Virus record (IMG/VR): IMGVR_UViG_3300021963_000010
Coordinates: 1 to 35,812 of that record
Strand: one strand, 5' to 3'
From: a virus
Length of the DNA: 35,812 bases
The notes beneath the pieces were generated by a model that saw only the letters and a list, made by a program, of their open reading frames with translations, did no database searches and had not been told where the DNA came from. The translations under genes were made by a program, and so were the position numbers. This document shows, piece by piece, positions 1 through 7,803 of this stretch (within the stretch, counting starts at the first letter, position 1; every line of letters begins with the position of its first letter).

Positions 1-127
1 TCGCGGTGGTCGGAAATAACGCCTACTACGCCATCAGGCGAACCTTCGGCGCTGGCAAAGTCCAACGGGTCAATTGAAGTGCCGTCCAACAATTGGGTCA
101 CCCAAATTTTTTGACTATCAGGCTCGT
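1..127. repeat. Terminal overlap repeat, left copy
   Basis: Bases 1-127 are identical to bases 35686-35812. The length of 127 equals a common maximum assembly k-mer, so this is most simply the overlap left when a circular contig is cut open. The reading frame of the DNA-stabilisation gene continues unbroken through it, which supports circularity. Confidence 0.95.
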
Positions 128-578
128 TGTAGACAAAATACCCATCCAAGTAGGCAACTGTGACCGCGCCGGTAAAGTCAGGATCAAGAATCTGTCCAAA
201 CGCGCCGGTAGTTTCGTTATAGATGTATCCCGCAGGATTGCAAGCAAAGAAAATTTGCGTGCCGTTGTCAGCAATGGACACCGGCCCTGTGCCCGAAACA
301 GTGCCCAGCAATTGCGGTGTAGCGGTCAGGCCGGTCAGCTTATAAACTTCATTGCCTGAAACAACATAGAAGTCGCTACCATTGGTTTGGTGCGCCCACA
401 ACGCTCGGATCGGGCCAGTGCCTACGGTCTGTAAAAACTCAAGGCCAGGGGCGCGATTTAAAAAGCCGGGTTCTTTGCCGCCTTCGGGGATGGCCTCGGG
501 GAACAGGTTGACCATGCGGTTGTCCGCAGCGTTGATACTGCGGGCAACGTAGGCCGAACCGAGGATAGGTGTCTTCAT
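1..578 (-). CDS. Packaged DNA stabilisation protein (P22 gp10-like), N-terminal part
   Basis: This is the N-terminal part of a gene that crosses the ends of the linearised circle; the rest is at 34728-35812. Joined, it gives 511 residues, and P22 gp10 is 472. The start ATG at 578 overlaps the stop of the upstream HAD-like gene as ATGA. I translated the section by hand from 578 to about 301 without a stop, and it stays in frame with the C-terminal part. The opening has the hallmark of this family: a short N-terminus followed by NMVNLFPE-like and PGFLNRAPGL-like segments. In P22, gp10 sits below gp4 and plugs the portal after packaging. The position directly after the gp4-like gene fits that role. 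The function assignment is by family recognition and context. Confidence 0.85.
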   Translation of the reverse strand, partial: MKTPILGSAYVARSINAADNRMVNLFPEAIPEGGKEPGFLNRAPGLEFLQTVGTGPIRALWAHQTNGSDFYVVSGNEVYKLTGLTATPQLLGTVSGTGPVSIADNGTQIFFACNPAGYIYNETTGAFGQILDPDFTGAVTVAYLDGYFVYNEPDSQKIWVTQLLDGTSIDPLDFASAEGSPDGVVGVISDHR

Positions 579-820
579 GGCGAATCCTGAAAAATCCACG
601 AGGGGGAATCGTCAATCCAAATATCAGCTTTAAAAACTGTAGCTTTGGCTTTTCTGCCTGTGTACACAACATCCACTGGAGCGGATTCAATTGGTTCACT
701 TGCATAGCGCATAGTGACAATTTTTACGGTATGACCGCGATCTTGCGCTAACTGAACAAAATCATCCCACAACGCTGGGTCGGCGGTGTAGGTTTTGTCG
801 TAATCAAGCGCAATCAACAT
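575..820 (-). CDS. Small HAD-like phosphatase-fold protein
   Basis: An 81-residue protein with a DYDKTYT motif at residues 6-12, which matches the DxDxT nucleophile motif of the haloacid dehalogenase superfamily. A second motif, IVTMR near residue 34, recalls HAD motif II. The DIWIDDSP segment near residue 67 carries the paired acidic residues of motif IV. There is no room for a cap domain, so this is a minimal catalytic core. It lies between the gp4-like adaptor and the gp10-like plug and overlaps the latter by 4 bases, so it is translated with virion genes. The substrate is unknown. Small phage HAD proteins are known, but a structural role is equally possible. Confidence 0.7.
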   Translation of the reverse strand: MLIALDYDKTYTADPALWDDFVQLAQDRGHTVKIVTMRYASEPIESAPVDVVYTGRKAKATVFKADIWIDDSPSWIFQDSP

Positions 821-822
821 AA

Positions 823-1539
823 TCAGTAGTTCCCAGCGTAGATGTTAAATCTTTGTCTAGTCGCCACGATTGCATATGGCATCGACATTACATCATCAGG
901 GTTGTTGATGCGCTTCAAGTTGCGCTTGCTAGTCATAGCAATGCGCTGCACTTGGGGACTGGGCTCCACGCCAAACTCAGGCGCAATTTCCATCGCCAAA
1001 TTGTACGTAAAGGCACGCAGGTAGCCAGGTGGGAACAGGATGTTGGTAGCCAAGTCGGCGGGCTGGGTTAACTCTTCAACGCTGATAAAGTGCCACTCCA
1101 AATCCCGTGTAGGCTTGGGGTAAATGTACATATCCACATCAGGATATGCCATGTTGATAAACAGCACTTGCGGGTATGTAGATGTAACCGTCTTAACGGC
1201 AATACCGTCGTACTGCTGCTGGTTAATCATTTTTATGCCAAAGCTGACATTGGTGCTTGCATCTCTGTAGTAGGTTGCGTCGTCCAGCAAGATGGGCCGG
1301 TTGCCCACAAAGTCGCCTGTTGGGCCAAGAGTGCGGTTAATAAAACCCGCAGGCCAAGTAAACACCTGATCCTGAGTGCTGAACACCGACAGCCGCTCGG
1401 TGTTCCAGCTATCAATCATCTGATTGAGCGCCATCAGACTATCTTGCGACACTGACGCGGAAGTAGTTTCGCCTTCGGCCAGCACGCCAAGCAATCGAAG
1501 GGCTCGGTTAATCTGATCGCCAGCAGTGTATGTCGCCAT
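823..1539 (-). CDS. Head-to-tail adaptor (P22 gp4-like tail accessory factor)
   Basis: A 238-residue protein whose N-terminal helix-rich half (residues 1-60, ending WNTERLSVFS) and following FTWPAGFINRTLGPTGDF segment are typical of P22 gp4-type adaptors. These bind the portal as a ring and extend the tail channel. P22 gp4 is 166 residues, so this member is longer, mainly at the C-terminus. An AAGGAG ribosome site lies 7 bases before the ATG at 1539 and overlaps the end of the preceding 61-residue gene. The following gene starts 2 bases after this one ends. The position between coat and gp10-like genes agrees with the assignment. A cell-wall hydrolase activity has been reported for P22 gp4; I cannot see it here. 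Confidence 0.82.
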   Translation of the reverse strand: MATYTAGDQINRALRLLGVLAEGETTSASVSQDSLMALNQMIDSWNTERLSVFSTQDQVFTWPAGFINRTLGPTGDFVGNRPILLDDATYYRDASTNVSFGIKMINQQQYDGIAVKTVTSTYPQVLFINMAYPDVDMYIYPKPTRDLEWHFISVEELTQPADLATNILFPPGYLRAFTYNLAMEIAPEFGVEPSPQVQRIAMTSKRNLKRINNPDDVMSMPYAIVATRQRFNIYAGNY

Positions 1540-1541
1540 GA

Positions 1542-1727
1542 CTAGGCTCCTTCGGGTTCGGTTCTACGACGGCGCTTTACTTCCAGTGCGTTAACAGGAG
1601 CCGCCTCAGAGACTTTGGGCGTATCAAGAGTATATCGCGTCCAGCCGTTCTTTTCATCGTAAACGGCTTCAAGTTCCATAGTCGCTACTTTGCGACCATG
1701 AACAGGGTGTGATAGATAAATGTCCAT
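1542..1727 (-). CDS. Small hypothetical protein between coat cluster and adaptor
   Basis: A 61-residue protein, charged, with a basic RRRR cluster near residue 52 and no membrane segment. I do not recognise a family. It lies between the decoration-like genes and the gp4-like adaptor, and its 3' end overlaps the adaptor's ribosome-binding site. No Shine-Dalgarno is visible before the ATG at 1727; instead, a GC-rich hairpin (1734-1754) ends a few bases upstream. That hairpin may limit its translation, or the true start may be the ATG at 1679, which would leave 45 residues. A structural role is inferred only from location. Confidence 0.6.
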   Translation of the reverse strand: MDIYLSHPVHGRKVATMELEAVYDEKNGWTRYTLDTPKVSEAAPVNALEVKRRRRTEPEGA

Positions 1728-1733
1728 ATTGAA

Positions 1734-1754
1734 AAGGGGGCTTGTGGCCCCCTT
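1734..1754 (-). terminator. GC-rich hairpin with short T run, leftward terminator or attenuator
   Basis: An 8-bp stem AAGGGGGC/GCCCCCTT with a 5-base loop, followed on the minus strand by TTTT. It lies in the 36-base gap after the 86-residue decoration-like gene. The short T run suggests partial termination, which would lower adaptor and plug expression relative to coat. Confidence 0.55.
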
Positions 1755-1763
1755 CCCTTTCGT

Positions 1764-2024
1764 TTAAGACGAAGCCATGATCCCCAAAGACTTCAGACCC
1801 GTAATAATGCCATTGACATTAGTTTGCAGGGCAGAAATCTGCGAGGTGGTCAGAGCGCCGACAGTAGCGGTGGTGAGCGTTGAGAAGTTCAGTGAAGTGA
1901 GCGCCGCGAGTTGGTTAGTAGGAGTAGCACCGAAAAATCCGGCAGTACCACCTGACTTACCCATCACCGCAGCATCAAGTTGCTGGTCTTCGTAAGCAAC
2001 ACCAATTGATTTTGTATTAGGCAT
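1764..2024 (-). CDS. Probable capsid decoration / head-fibre-like protein
   Basis: An 86-residue protein. Residues 8-33 include a VAYEDQQLDAAVMGKSGGTA segment that I associate with small head-fibre-like proteins beside phage coat genes. The C-terminal half is a heptad-like ALTSLNF / ALTTSQISALQ / INGI-type helix, as expected for a trimeric coiled coil. It has a good ribosome site, AAGGA, 6 bases before the ATG at 2024. It follows the coat and a second decoration-like gene, separated by a tetraloop hairpin. The role as an outer capsid fibre is inference from composition and place. A tail chaperone is a less likely alternative. Confidence 0.6.
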   Translation of the reverse strand: MPNTKSIGVAYEDQQLDAAVMGKSGGTAGFFGATPTNQLAALTSLNFSTLTTATVGALTTSQISALQTNVNGIITGLKSLGIMASS

Positions 2025-2042
2025 ATTGTTTCCTTAGTAAAC

Positions 2043-2056
2043 GGGGCCGAAGCCCC
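2043..2056 (-). terminator. UUCG-type tetraloop hairpin between decoration genes
   Basis: On the minus strand this reads GGGGC-TTCG-GCCCC followed by GTTTA. The 5-bp GC stem closed by a UUCG loop is very stable, but the T run is short. It may be a weak terminator or an mRNA 3'-end stabiliser downstream of the coat and 140-residue decoration genes. Confidence 0.5.
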
Positions 2057-2064
2057 ATCCAAGT

Positions 2065-2487
2065 TTAGGCTACGCGATACACAGTGTACGCAGCATCGCC
2101 GGTCTTGCGGAACAAGAATTGCGCCGCGCCACCAACACCTGCTGCACTGCCGGTAATAGCAACAACCAAGTTGCCAACCGCAGTAATGCCAGTTCCCACA
2201 GCCATCGTAATCAGGCCAGTTGAAGTGCCCAAGTTAATGACGGTCAACTCAAACGTGCTGTTGACTTTTGCGTTGGTGAACACCGCGTCAATTGCCGTAG
2301 CAGTAGGCATGGTGTACGTTGCCGCCGTGGTAGATGGATTACCTACCAAGACGCCACCAGTAATTTGTGCAACGGTCAAAGTGGCCGTAGCAGTCGCCGT
2401 ATTAGGCGCTGCTTGAACGCCCATAACGATTTCATTGGTGTTGCCATCAGTAAACTGATATCCACCGCCAGAATTAGGAATAGCCAT
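2065..2487 (-). CDS. Probable capsid decoration protein
   Basis: A 140-residue protein, rich in Ala, Thr, Gly and Val with almost no charge. It has alternating beta-type stretches such as LTVAQITGGVLVGNP and FELTVINLGTSTGLITMAV, and a C-terminus ending in TVYRVA. This composition suits a small beta-sandwich or beta-tulip protein that coats the capsid surface. It starts at 2487 with an AAAGGA ribosome site about 8 bases upstream and directly follows the coat gene. It is probably made at high levels with coat. A minor tail protein is the main alternative. I do not recognise a named family with certainty. Confidence 0.65.
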   Translation of the reverse strand: MAIPNSGGGYQFTDGNTNEIVMGVQAAPNTATATATLTVAQITGGVLVGNPSTTAATYTMPTATAIDAVFTNAKVNSTFELTVINLGTSTGLITMAVGTGITAVGNLVVAITGSAAGVGGAAQFLFRKTGDAAYTVYRVA

Positions 2488-2516
2488 GATAAATTTCCTT
2501 TAAAAAGAATTACTAA

Positions 2517-3725
2517 TTAACCCCAGATGCGGCAGGCCATCTGTGGACGAATGGTGCTGTAGCCATACAGAACATCAATACGGCAAGGCATACGGTCGTT
2601 GTTGATGTCGTACTGACGAACAACGCGCAAGCTGATACCGTTATGAACCGCACGAGCAGCCATGTCAACGCCTTGGGGCAGCAACAAGTCAGCAGTAGCA
2701 AACGTGATAGCGTCCTTGTGATAGACCAAGTTCTGTGCATAAGCAGTAGAAGCGGTGCCCACAAAGGTCACAACAGCGCTAGCTACTGGCAGGGCTGTCA
2801 TGGTAGCCAGTGCGTGAGTAGCGGAGTACATGGGAGCCACAGTCACAGTCCAATCGCCAGACGAAGCGGTTGCATCAGCCAAAGCCACAAACTGAAACAG
2901 CGAACCAGTGGTTTCACGGGTTTGCGGGTTTACAGAAGAGCAAGCTGCAACGGTAAACACATCACCGGCTTTGATGGTCGTGGTAACCGAGCCTTGGGTC
3001 AAAACAAGGGTAGACGAACCTTCAGAAGTCACAGTTGTTTTCACAGTGGTAGCAGCCGTAGCATCACGCGAACCAGTGGTGTGTTGTTTGATGGATTGGC
3101 TCATGTTGATTTCTTCAAATCCCAATACGCCAGTGCCCATCATGCCGTTTTTGAATTGGCGAGACACGGTGTCGGTGGGGTTGAACAAACCTTTCATGCC
3201 TTCCACCAGTCCAGCGTTTGCAGCGGGGTTAACCGTTGCATAGCGGGGCGACATTACGGCAGCGTTTTCGTTCAGTTTTTGTTGCGCTTGCAACAGAACC
3301 AAAGAAGTGGCTGGAGTAGTGCCGGGGGTGCCGACAGTGTTACCGATGGTTTTGTACGCATTGGCAACATCAGCATCAATGCTGGAGGCCAACTGGCTGA
3401 TACGAGGCTTGAGAACACGCTCTGCGAAATCATCCAATTGCATGGTCAATTCGGCAGAAGTGAAGTTTACGCCGATATGCTTTTGCGAAGCGACAGATAA
3501 AGTGGTGTACTGTTCGTTGTCGTCCTGAACTTGCAGGGCGGCACCGTCAGTGACCAAAGCGCGGTCAGGCAGACGAATACGCAAAGTAGAACCAATCTTG
3601 GCACCTTCAACAGCGAAGCTGTCGTCGTACTGACGGTTTACGTTACGGGTAATCACCAGGTTGTTCTCGAGGATTTCGAGAGCTTTCCGAGTAATCATGT
3701 CAATGGTTAGGATACTATTAGCCAT
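2517..3725 (-). CDS. Major capsid protein (P22 coat gp5-like)
   Basis: A 402-residue protein; P22 gp5 is 430. The N-terminus (ITRKALEILENNLVITRNVN, residues 11-30) and the following sections around TLRIRLPDRALVTDG and VNFTSAELTMQLDDFAERVL are strongly reminiscent of P22-type coat proteins, an HK97-fold family with an inserted domain. The alanine- and threonine-rich middle (about residues 220-330) probably holds the insertion domain. Its position immediately after a scaffold-like gene and before decoration-like genes is the expected order. The ribosome site is AAGGA about 8 bases before ATG 3725. It would form the icosahedral shell by co-assembly with the scaffold. Confidence 0.9.
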   Translation of the reverse strand: MANSILTIDMITRKALEILENNLVITRNVNRQYDDSFAVEGAKIGSTLRIRLPDRALVTDGAALQVQDDNEQYTTLSVASQKHIGVNFTSAELTMQLDDFAERVLKPRISQLASSIDADVANAYKTIGNTVGTPGTTPATSLVLLQAQQKLNENAAVMSPRYATVNPAANAGLVEGMKGLFNPTDTVSRQFKNGMMGTGVLGFEEINMSQSIKQHTTGSRDATAATTVKTTVTSEGSSTLVLTQGSVTTTIKAGDVFTVAACSSVNPQTRETTGSLFQFVALADATASSGDWTVTVAPMYSATHALATMTALPVASAVVTFVGTASTAYAQNLVYHKDAITFATADLLLPQGVDMAARAVHNGISLRVVRQYDINNDRMPCRIDVLYGYSTIRPQMACRIWG

Positions 3726-3746
3726 GAAAAAAGTCCTTAAAAAAAG

Positions 3747-4508
3747 TTAGCGGTTTTGCGCTTCCCACTTCTTACGCTGGCGTGCCCTTTCGGCTTCAAT
3801 CCACTGCGAATCCGTCATGGTCTTGGTAGACCTGGGATCAGTAGTGTCATAGGCCGGTGATCCAGTGGATCGGGCAGTGACAGGCGAAATCGGCGCTGGC
3901 GCGGATGTCGTACGTTTCATTGGTGGATCAGACGCCAATTTGGCCTCAATCTTTCCAATTTCCTTTGCCTGTGCAAGCGGGGCTAGGCGAGATATACGCT
4001 CTGCGTCTTTGGGGTTAGTTCCGAGGTAGTAAGCTAACTCAGGCCCAACATCCGAAGACCGAATCGTATCGGCCATTACGTCCGTAATCGGCAGCTTGGG
4101 GTTGTACGCGACTTGTTCGAAGTCGTCGTACTTAGCGCGGGCTTCCTCTTCCAGATCGTGATAACTCTCAAGAACTTGCGAGTGCTGCTTGGCCGCTTCG
4201 CGCTGCGCGATCAGTTGCTCTGCCTTTTGATAGGCCAACGCATCGGCGTAAGCCTCTGGCGTTTCAAACTGATCGACAGACTGTGCTGCCGGAGCCCTCA
4301 AGGTTTGCGTTTCCGCAACCCTCTGTGCTTGTTCCCGTTCCCACTTTCGTTGCTCTCTTGCGAGGCGTTTTCCAATAGCTGCATCAAGTTCCTCTTGCGA
4401 GAAGGTCTTGGGTGCTTCTGCTTCCGGCGCTTTAACTTCAGGTTCAGGTGCAGCCGTTGCCACCTGTTCCGGCGCGGGGTCTACTACCGCTAGGTTTTCT
4501 TCTGACAT
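3747..4508 (-). CDS. Capsid scaffolding protein
   Basis: A 253-residue, highly charged, helix-rich protein. Residues 1-35 are acidic and proline-rich, residues 36-75 form a charged helix (FSQEELDAAIGKRLAREQRK), and the middle is coiled-coil-like. The C-terminal 20 residues are a basic helix (WIEAERARQRKKW). In P22 the scaffold's positively charged C-terminal helices bind the coat protein, and the same design is visible here. It lies directly upstream of the coat gene with a 21-base gap. No clear Shine-Dalgarno precedes ATG 4508; there is an A-rich tract instead. A protease fusion is not seen, so release without proteolysis, as in P22, is likely. Confidence 0.82.
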   Translation of the reverse strand: MSEENLAVVDPAPEQVATAAPEPEVKAPEAEAPKTFSQEELDAAIGKRLAREQRKWEREQAQRVAETQTLRAPAAQSVDQFETPEAYADALAYQKAEQLIAQREAAKQHSQVLESYHDLEEEARAKYDDFEQVAYNPKLPITDVMADTIRSSDVGPELAYYLGTNPKDAERISRLAPLAQAKEIGKIEAKLASDPPMKRTTSAPAPISPVTARSTGSPAYDTTDPRSTKTMTDSQWIEAERARQRKKWEAQNR

Positions 4509-4529
4509 TTTTTCGATTCCAAAGAATCC

Positions 4530-4545
4530 CTGGTGATCGCACCAG
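4530..4545. other. Hairpin in fibre-scaffold gap
   Basis: CTGGTG-ATCG-CACCAG is a perfect 6-bp inverted repeat with a 4-base loop. On the minus strand it is not followed by a T run, so it may be an mRNA processing or stabilising element separating appendage and capsid messages. A second small palindrome, CAGCATTATGCTG, adjoins it at 4556-4568. Confidence 0.4.
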
Positions 4546-4560
4546 TACGTTTTTTCAGCA

Positions 4561-5526
4561 TTATGCTGGAATTTTTGTTTCTAGCGCCGCAATACGGGCG
4601 GTTAGGGTTGTAATAAGAGCTTGCTGTTCTTGGATTGCGGCGGTCAGGGTAGCAATCAAAAAGCTGGTGTCGATGCCTTGGTACTGCGGGTTACCATCAG
4701 CGTCAACAGCGTCTTTCTCGCCTGTTACGCAGTCAGGTACAACCGCTTGCAATTCGTGAGCAATAAAACCTTGACCGTCAGAACCGTCAGATTTCCAGTT
4801 GTATGTGACTGGGTTAAGCTGTGCAATTTTTGTTAATGCACCTGTCATTGGTGCAATATTTTCTTTTAGGCGGTAATCTGAAGTAGTGTTATAGGATGTT
4901 GTTGTGCCGCCAGTTGTAATTGTTCCTACATTTGTAGCGCCGTAAAAGAATGCAACCATTGAGCCCGTAGTACCTAACCGATAAACGCTTATTGACTGTG
5001 TACTGTTAGCAGAAAAAGTGCCTACGCCGCCGCCGCTAATCTCTGCGCCAAGCGTTGTTCCATTTGGCGTACTTGTAGTCCCCACCCGCAAGTCAGTCCC
5101 ATTAAAATTGATAGCACTACCAGTAGTCAATACGCTTGCGCTGCTTGCATAAACAACACCGTTAGCAGTAAAACTGGTTAGATTAGTCCCGCCGTTTGCC
5201 GTTGGTAATGTTCCGCTTACATGGGTTGTAAGACCAACCTTACCCCAACTTGGCGCAGTGGTTACGCCACCCGAAATAAGCGCATTTCCTGTAGCTACAT
5301 CGGCGAGTTTAGATAGTGTGGTACTAGCACTAGCGTATAGCAAATCGCCTACCGCATAGGTTGTTTGCCCCGTGCCACCTTTGGCTGCGGTGATAGTGCT
5401 AAGACCTGGCGTTAAATCAGAAATTGCAAGTTTTACCGTTGCGCTGCTTTGAACAATGGGCAAAACTTCTGTTCCCGCAACCGGCGTACTTGCGGAAGTA
5501 AGAGCCGAAATTTTTGTGTTAGCCAT
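4561..5526 (-). CDS. Tail fibre with C-terminal S74 intramolecular chaperone
   Basis: A 321-residue protein. The first 130 residues hold fibre repeats of the type AAKGGTGQTTY and TANGGTNLTSF. The C-terminal 110 residues form a Peptidase_S74 (endosialidase-type) chaperone: SDYRLKENI at 216-224, NPVTYNW, GFIAHELQ at 253-260, then a coiled coil at the end. In this family the Ser and Lys of the SDxRxK motif (here Ser216 and Lys221) drive self-cleavage after trimerisation. The mature fibre would therefore be about 215 residues. The ribosome site is AAGGA 6 bases before ATG 5526. It lies between tailspike and scaffold, so it is likely a second receptor-binding protein. The receptor is unknown. Confidence 0.85.
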   Translation of the reverse strand: MANTKISALTSASTPVAGTEVLPIVQSSATVKLAISDLTPGLSTITAAKGGTGQTTYAVGDLLYASASTTLSKLADVATGNALISGGVTTAPSWGKVGLTTHVSGTLPTANGGTNLTSFTANGVVYASSASVLTTGSAINFNGTDLRVGTTSTPNGTTLGAEISGGGVGTFSANSTQSISVYRLGTTGSMVAFFYGATNVGTITTGGTTTSYNTTSDYRLKENIAPMTGALTKIAQLNPVTYNWKSDGSDGQGFIAHELQAVVPDCVTGEKDAVDADGNPQYQGIDTSFLIATLTAAIQEQQALITTLTARIAALETKIPA

Positions 5527-5539
5527 TAAATATCCTTAA

Positions 5540-7285
5540 TTAAAGAAATGGACGGTTTACAACAATTCTAAAATCACTTGATGCAATGTCTACCGCGCCG
5601 CCTGTTAAATTAGCAAGAACTAGCTTTACCGTATTTGTTCCTGAAACATAAGCTGTAAGCGTTAAGCCTTGTAAATCTATGCTGCAAGACACTGTAGCAA
5701 TGTCGCCTAAAAGGGCTTCTCCAACAGTTACCGACACAGAAGTAGAAGCGCCATTTGCTACGGACGCAGGGTTCCAAGTGTATTTAGTTGTTTGATTCCA
5801 ACCATAATAGGATTGTGAAGACGCGGGGGCTTTAAACTCACCCAAAACATTATTGCGTAAATTATTACCCGTAAAATTTACGTTTGTAATTACGCCATCA
5901 AAACCAATACCATAATTTTGCGTACCACCAGGAAAGGCTGTTTCAAAACAAGTGTTTCCCGTAACAGTGCTGCCACTTGCTCCCGCGCCTAAAGCGATAC
6001 CAAAAGTGTCTGCCGTCCCTGTATAAGTTCCGTTGTTATAGCAAACATTTCCTTGAACAGTAGAGTATGAAGAACCTAGAAAAATGCCTGCGCCGCTTAC
6101 ATTGGAACAAGTATTTCCTACGACACTATGATACCCGCCAAATATTTCTAGCCCTTGATTAGTGAAACCATCGCTATCAAGACCCGTATAGTTTCCAAAA
6201 CAAGTATTACCGATAAACTTACAGTAAAGAGAATTTTGGTTTGTAGGTTGACAAGAAATGCCAGCGCCATATTTCCAAGCAGAAATATGATTCCCAATAA
6301 AATTTAAATAATGACCTTGAGTTAATATTCCTGCATTTGTGCAAATGTTGTTTGTTATATTGCCAAAAGTACACACCCCATCTGCGCCCGAAATCAAAAT
6401 GGATTCATTTACACCTTGTGCACTGGCTACAGTTTTTGTAAAAGTGTTATTGTCCGCAGTAAAATTAGTTGCATTATTAAAAGCTAAAGCAACAAAAGCA
6501 AATTTAATAAAATTACAATTTCTAATTACTAAATTAGAACAAGATTTAAATTGAACTAAAAAGTTAGTAGATACTGCGCTTAATTCACCGCCATCAAAAG
6601 TAATATTTTCAATGTTTATATTGGTTTTACTTTCCCCGTAAAATATTCCGTTAGTGTAGGTAGCTTTTGCTTTAATTGTGGCGTTTGAACCGTAGATATA
6701 AAGATTGCTTACACAAGTCACTTGTGAAATTAAATATGTGCCGCTAGGAAAAAATAATGTTTTTCCGGTTGAAGCATTTATAGCGTTTTGAACTGCGGCG
6801 GTGTCATCAGTTGTGCCGTCGCCAGTTGCGCCAAAATCTTTTACAGAAACAGTTTCGCGCAATTTGGCTTGTACTGTAGTTGCTGTAGCGCCAGTGCCAG
6901 AAGATATATAGCCTACAAGAGATGAGCCAGACTCTGCGGCCAAAGATGCTTCAAACGCTGTTAAAGCAGCATCAGATGCAGTTGGATCGTTTATCCCGCT
7001 AACATTATCGTAAGTGGCTATCAATACATCGGTGCTATCTTTTAGCACAAATTTATAGCTAACACCCGCAGTAAGCCAGTTTTCACCGCCATCAGGCACT
7101 CGGCCAGCCGAGTCCAATACGATAGGGTTTGTACGTGGCGTGCTGCCTGAACTAGTAGTGTAAGTAACCGCAGGTGTAGTTGTCCCCGCAGCATAACTGT
7201 ATAGCTTGCCACCAGACAGAATTACACCGTTATTGGTAAAAAATTGGGCCGCAACGCCGCCCACGGGGGAGAGAAAGACGGCCAT
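5540..7285 (-). CDS. Tailspike with pectate-lyase-type beta-helix
   Basis: A 581-residue protein. Residues 1-100 resemble phage head-binding domains (GGKLYSYAAGTTTP, then DSAGRVPDGG). Residues 147-170 (SVKDFGATGDGTTDDTAAVQ) are the classic start of the pectate-lyase-3 right-handed beta-helix. Residues about 170-500 contain repeated GNT/GNxC turns typical of helix rungs, and a short C-terminal beta domain follows. It probably binds and may degrade host surface polysaccharide. The beta-helix coding part is notably AT-rich (about 5880-6700) against the flanking genes, a sign of recombination. The ribosome site is AAGGA 8 bases before ATG 7285. Catalytic residues cannot be assigned by eye. Confidence 0.85.
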   Translation of the reverse strand: MAVFLSPVGGVAAQFFTNNGVILSGGKLYSYAAGTTTPAVTYTTSSGSTPRTNPIVLDSAGRVPDGGENWLTAGVSYKFVLKDSTDVLIATYDNVSGINDPTASDAALTAFEASLAAESGSSLVGYISSGTGATATTVQAKLRETVSVKDFGATGDGTTDDTAAVQNAINASTGKTLFFPSGTYLISQVTCVSNLYIYGSNATIKAKATYTNGIFYGESKTNINIENITFDGGELSAVSTNFLVQFKSCSNLVIRNCNFIKFAFVALAFNNATNFTADNNTFTKTVASAQGVNESILISGADGVCTFGNITNNICTNAGILTQGHYLNFIGNHISAWKYGAGISCQPTNQNSLYCKFIGNTCFGNYTGLDSDGFTNQGLEIFGGYHSVVGNTCSNVSGAGIFLGSSYSTVQGNVCYNNGTYTGTADTFGIALGAGASGSTVTGNTCFETAFPGGTQNYGIGFDGVITNVNFTGNNLRNNVLGEFKAPASSQSYYGWNQTTKYTWNPASVANGASTSVSVTVGEALLGDIATVSCSIDLQGLTLTAYVSGTNTVKLVLANLTGGAVDIASSDFRIVVNRPFL

Positions 7286-7296
7286 AATTTGTGTCC

Positions 7297-7794
7297 TTAC
7301 GCGCTAATTGCGGCAACTTTATCTTGGAAGGCTTTAACGCGAGTTTGCAGCGCGGCTTCTTGCGCTTCCAAAGATGCGCTCAAAACATCCAAATTGGCTT
7401 GCGTTTGCTGTTGGTGCATCTCACGGGTGTCAGATGTTTTTTCACGCGCATCTAAGGCCGCTTCACGCGCTGCGCTAACGGCTTCAAAAGCACTAACACT
7501 GTTGGCTAAGGCAGCTTCACGCGCCTTGAGATCAGCAGTCTTGGCTTTGGCCGCAGCTTCCATATCTTTGGCAGACGCAACCATAGCCGCAGCCTGGTCT
7601 TGCGCGGTAGCCAATTCTTCAGCGGCTTTAGCCCGGTCAGCGGCAGCATCTTGCACCGCAGACATCGCGCCTTGACGCTGGGCCAATTCAGCTTGCAAAT
7701 TAACCAAGGTGGTCAAGTCAGTAGGAAGCTGTTTTTGAATGTATTCAATCAAATTTGAGTGGCTCATTGAGCCACCTTCGCCATGAAAGTCCAT
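7297..7794 (-). CDS. Alanine-rich coiled-coil protein of the tail module
   Basis: A 165-residue protein that is almost entirely coiled coil from residue 35 to the end: alanine-rich, with EELATAQDQAAAM and REAALDAREKT type heptads. Residues 10-34 carry a conserved-looking SHSNLIEYIQKQLPTDLTTL segment. An AAGGAG site 6 bases before the ATG at 7794 supports this start over the internal ATG ten residues later. It lies between a 101-residue appendage protein and the tailspike. A trimeric stalk or adaptor role is possible, but function is unknown. Confidence 0.7.
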   Translation of the reverse strand: MDFHGEGGSMSHSNLIEYIQKQLPTDLTTLVNLQAELAQRQGAMSAVQDAAADRAKAAEELATAQDQAAAMVASAKDMEAAAKAKTADLKAREAALANSVSAFEAVSAAREAALDAREKTSDTREMHQQQTQANLDVLSASLEAQEAALQTRVKAFQDKVAAISA

Positions 7795-7803
7795 AACGGC
7801 TCC

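Noticed and set aside
1-127. Physical direct terminal repeat
   Set aside because: The length equals an assembly k-mer and the repeat lies in the middle of a gene. A closed circle is simpler.
2643-3500. A 285-residue plus-strand open frame antisense to the coat gene
   Set aside because: It is fully inside the well-supported coat gene, has odd composition (Ser/His/Arg-rich), no ribosome site and no coupled neighbours.
7244-7675. 143-residue plus-strand frame antisense to the coiled-coil protein
   Set aside because: The Ala/Ser/Cys-rich composition is the mirror of an alanine-rich helix on the other strand. It has no ribosome site.
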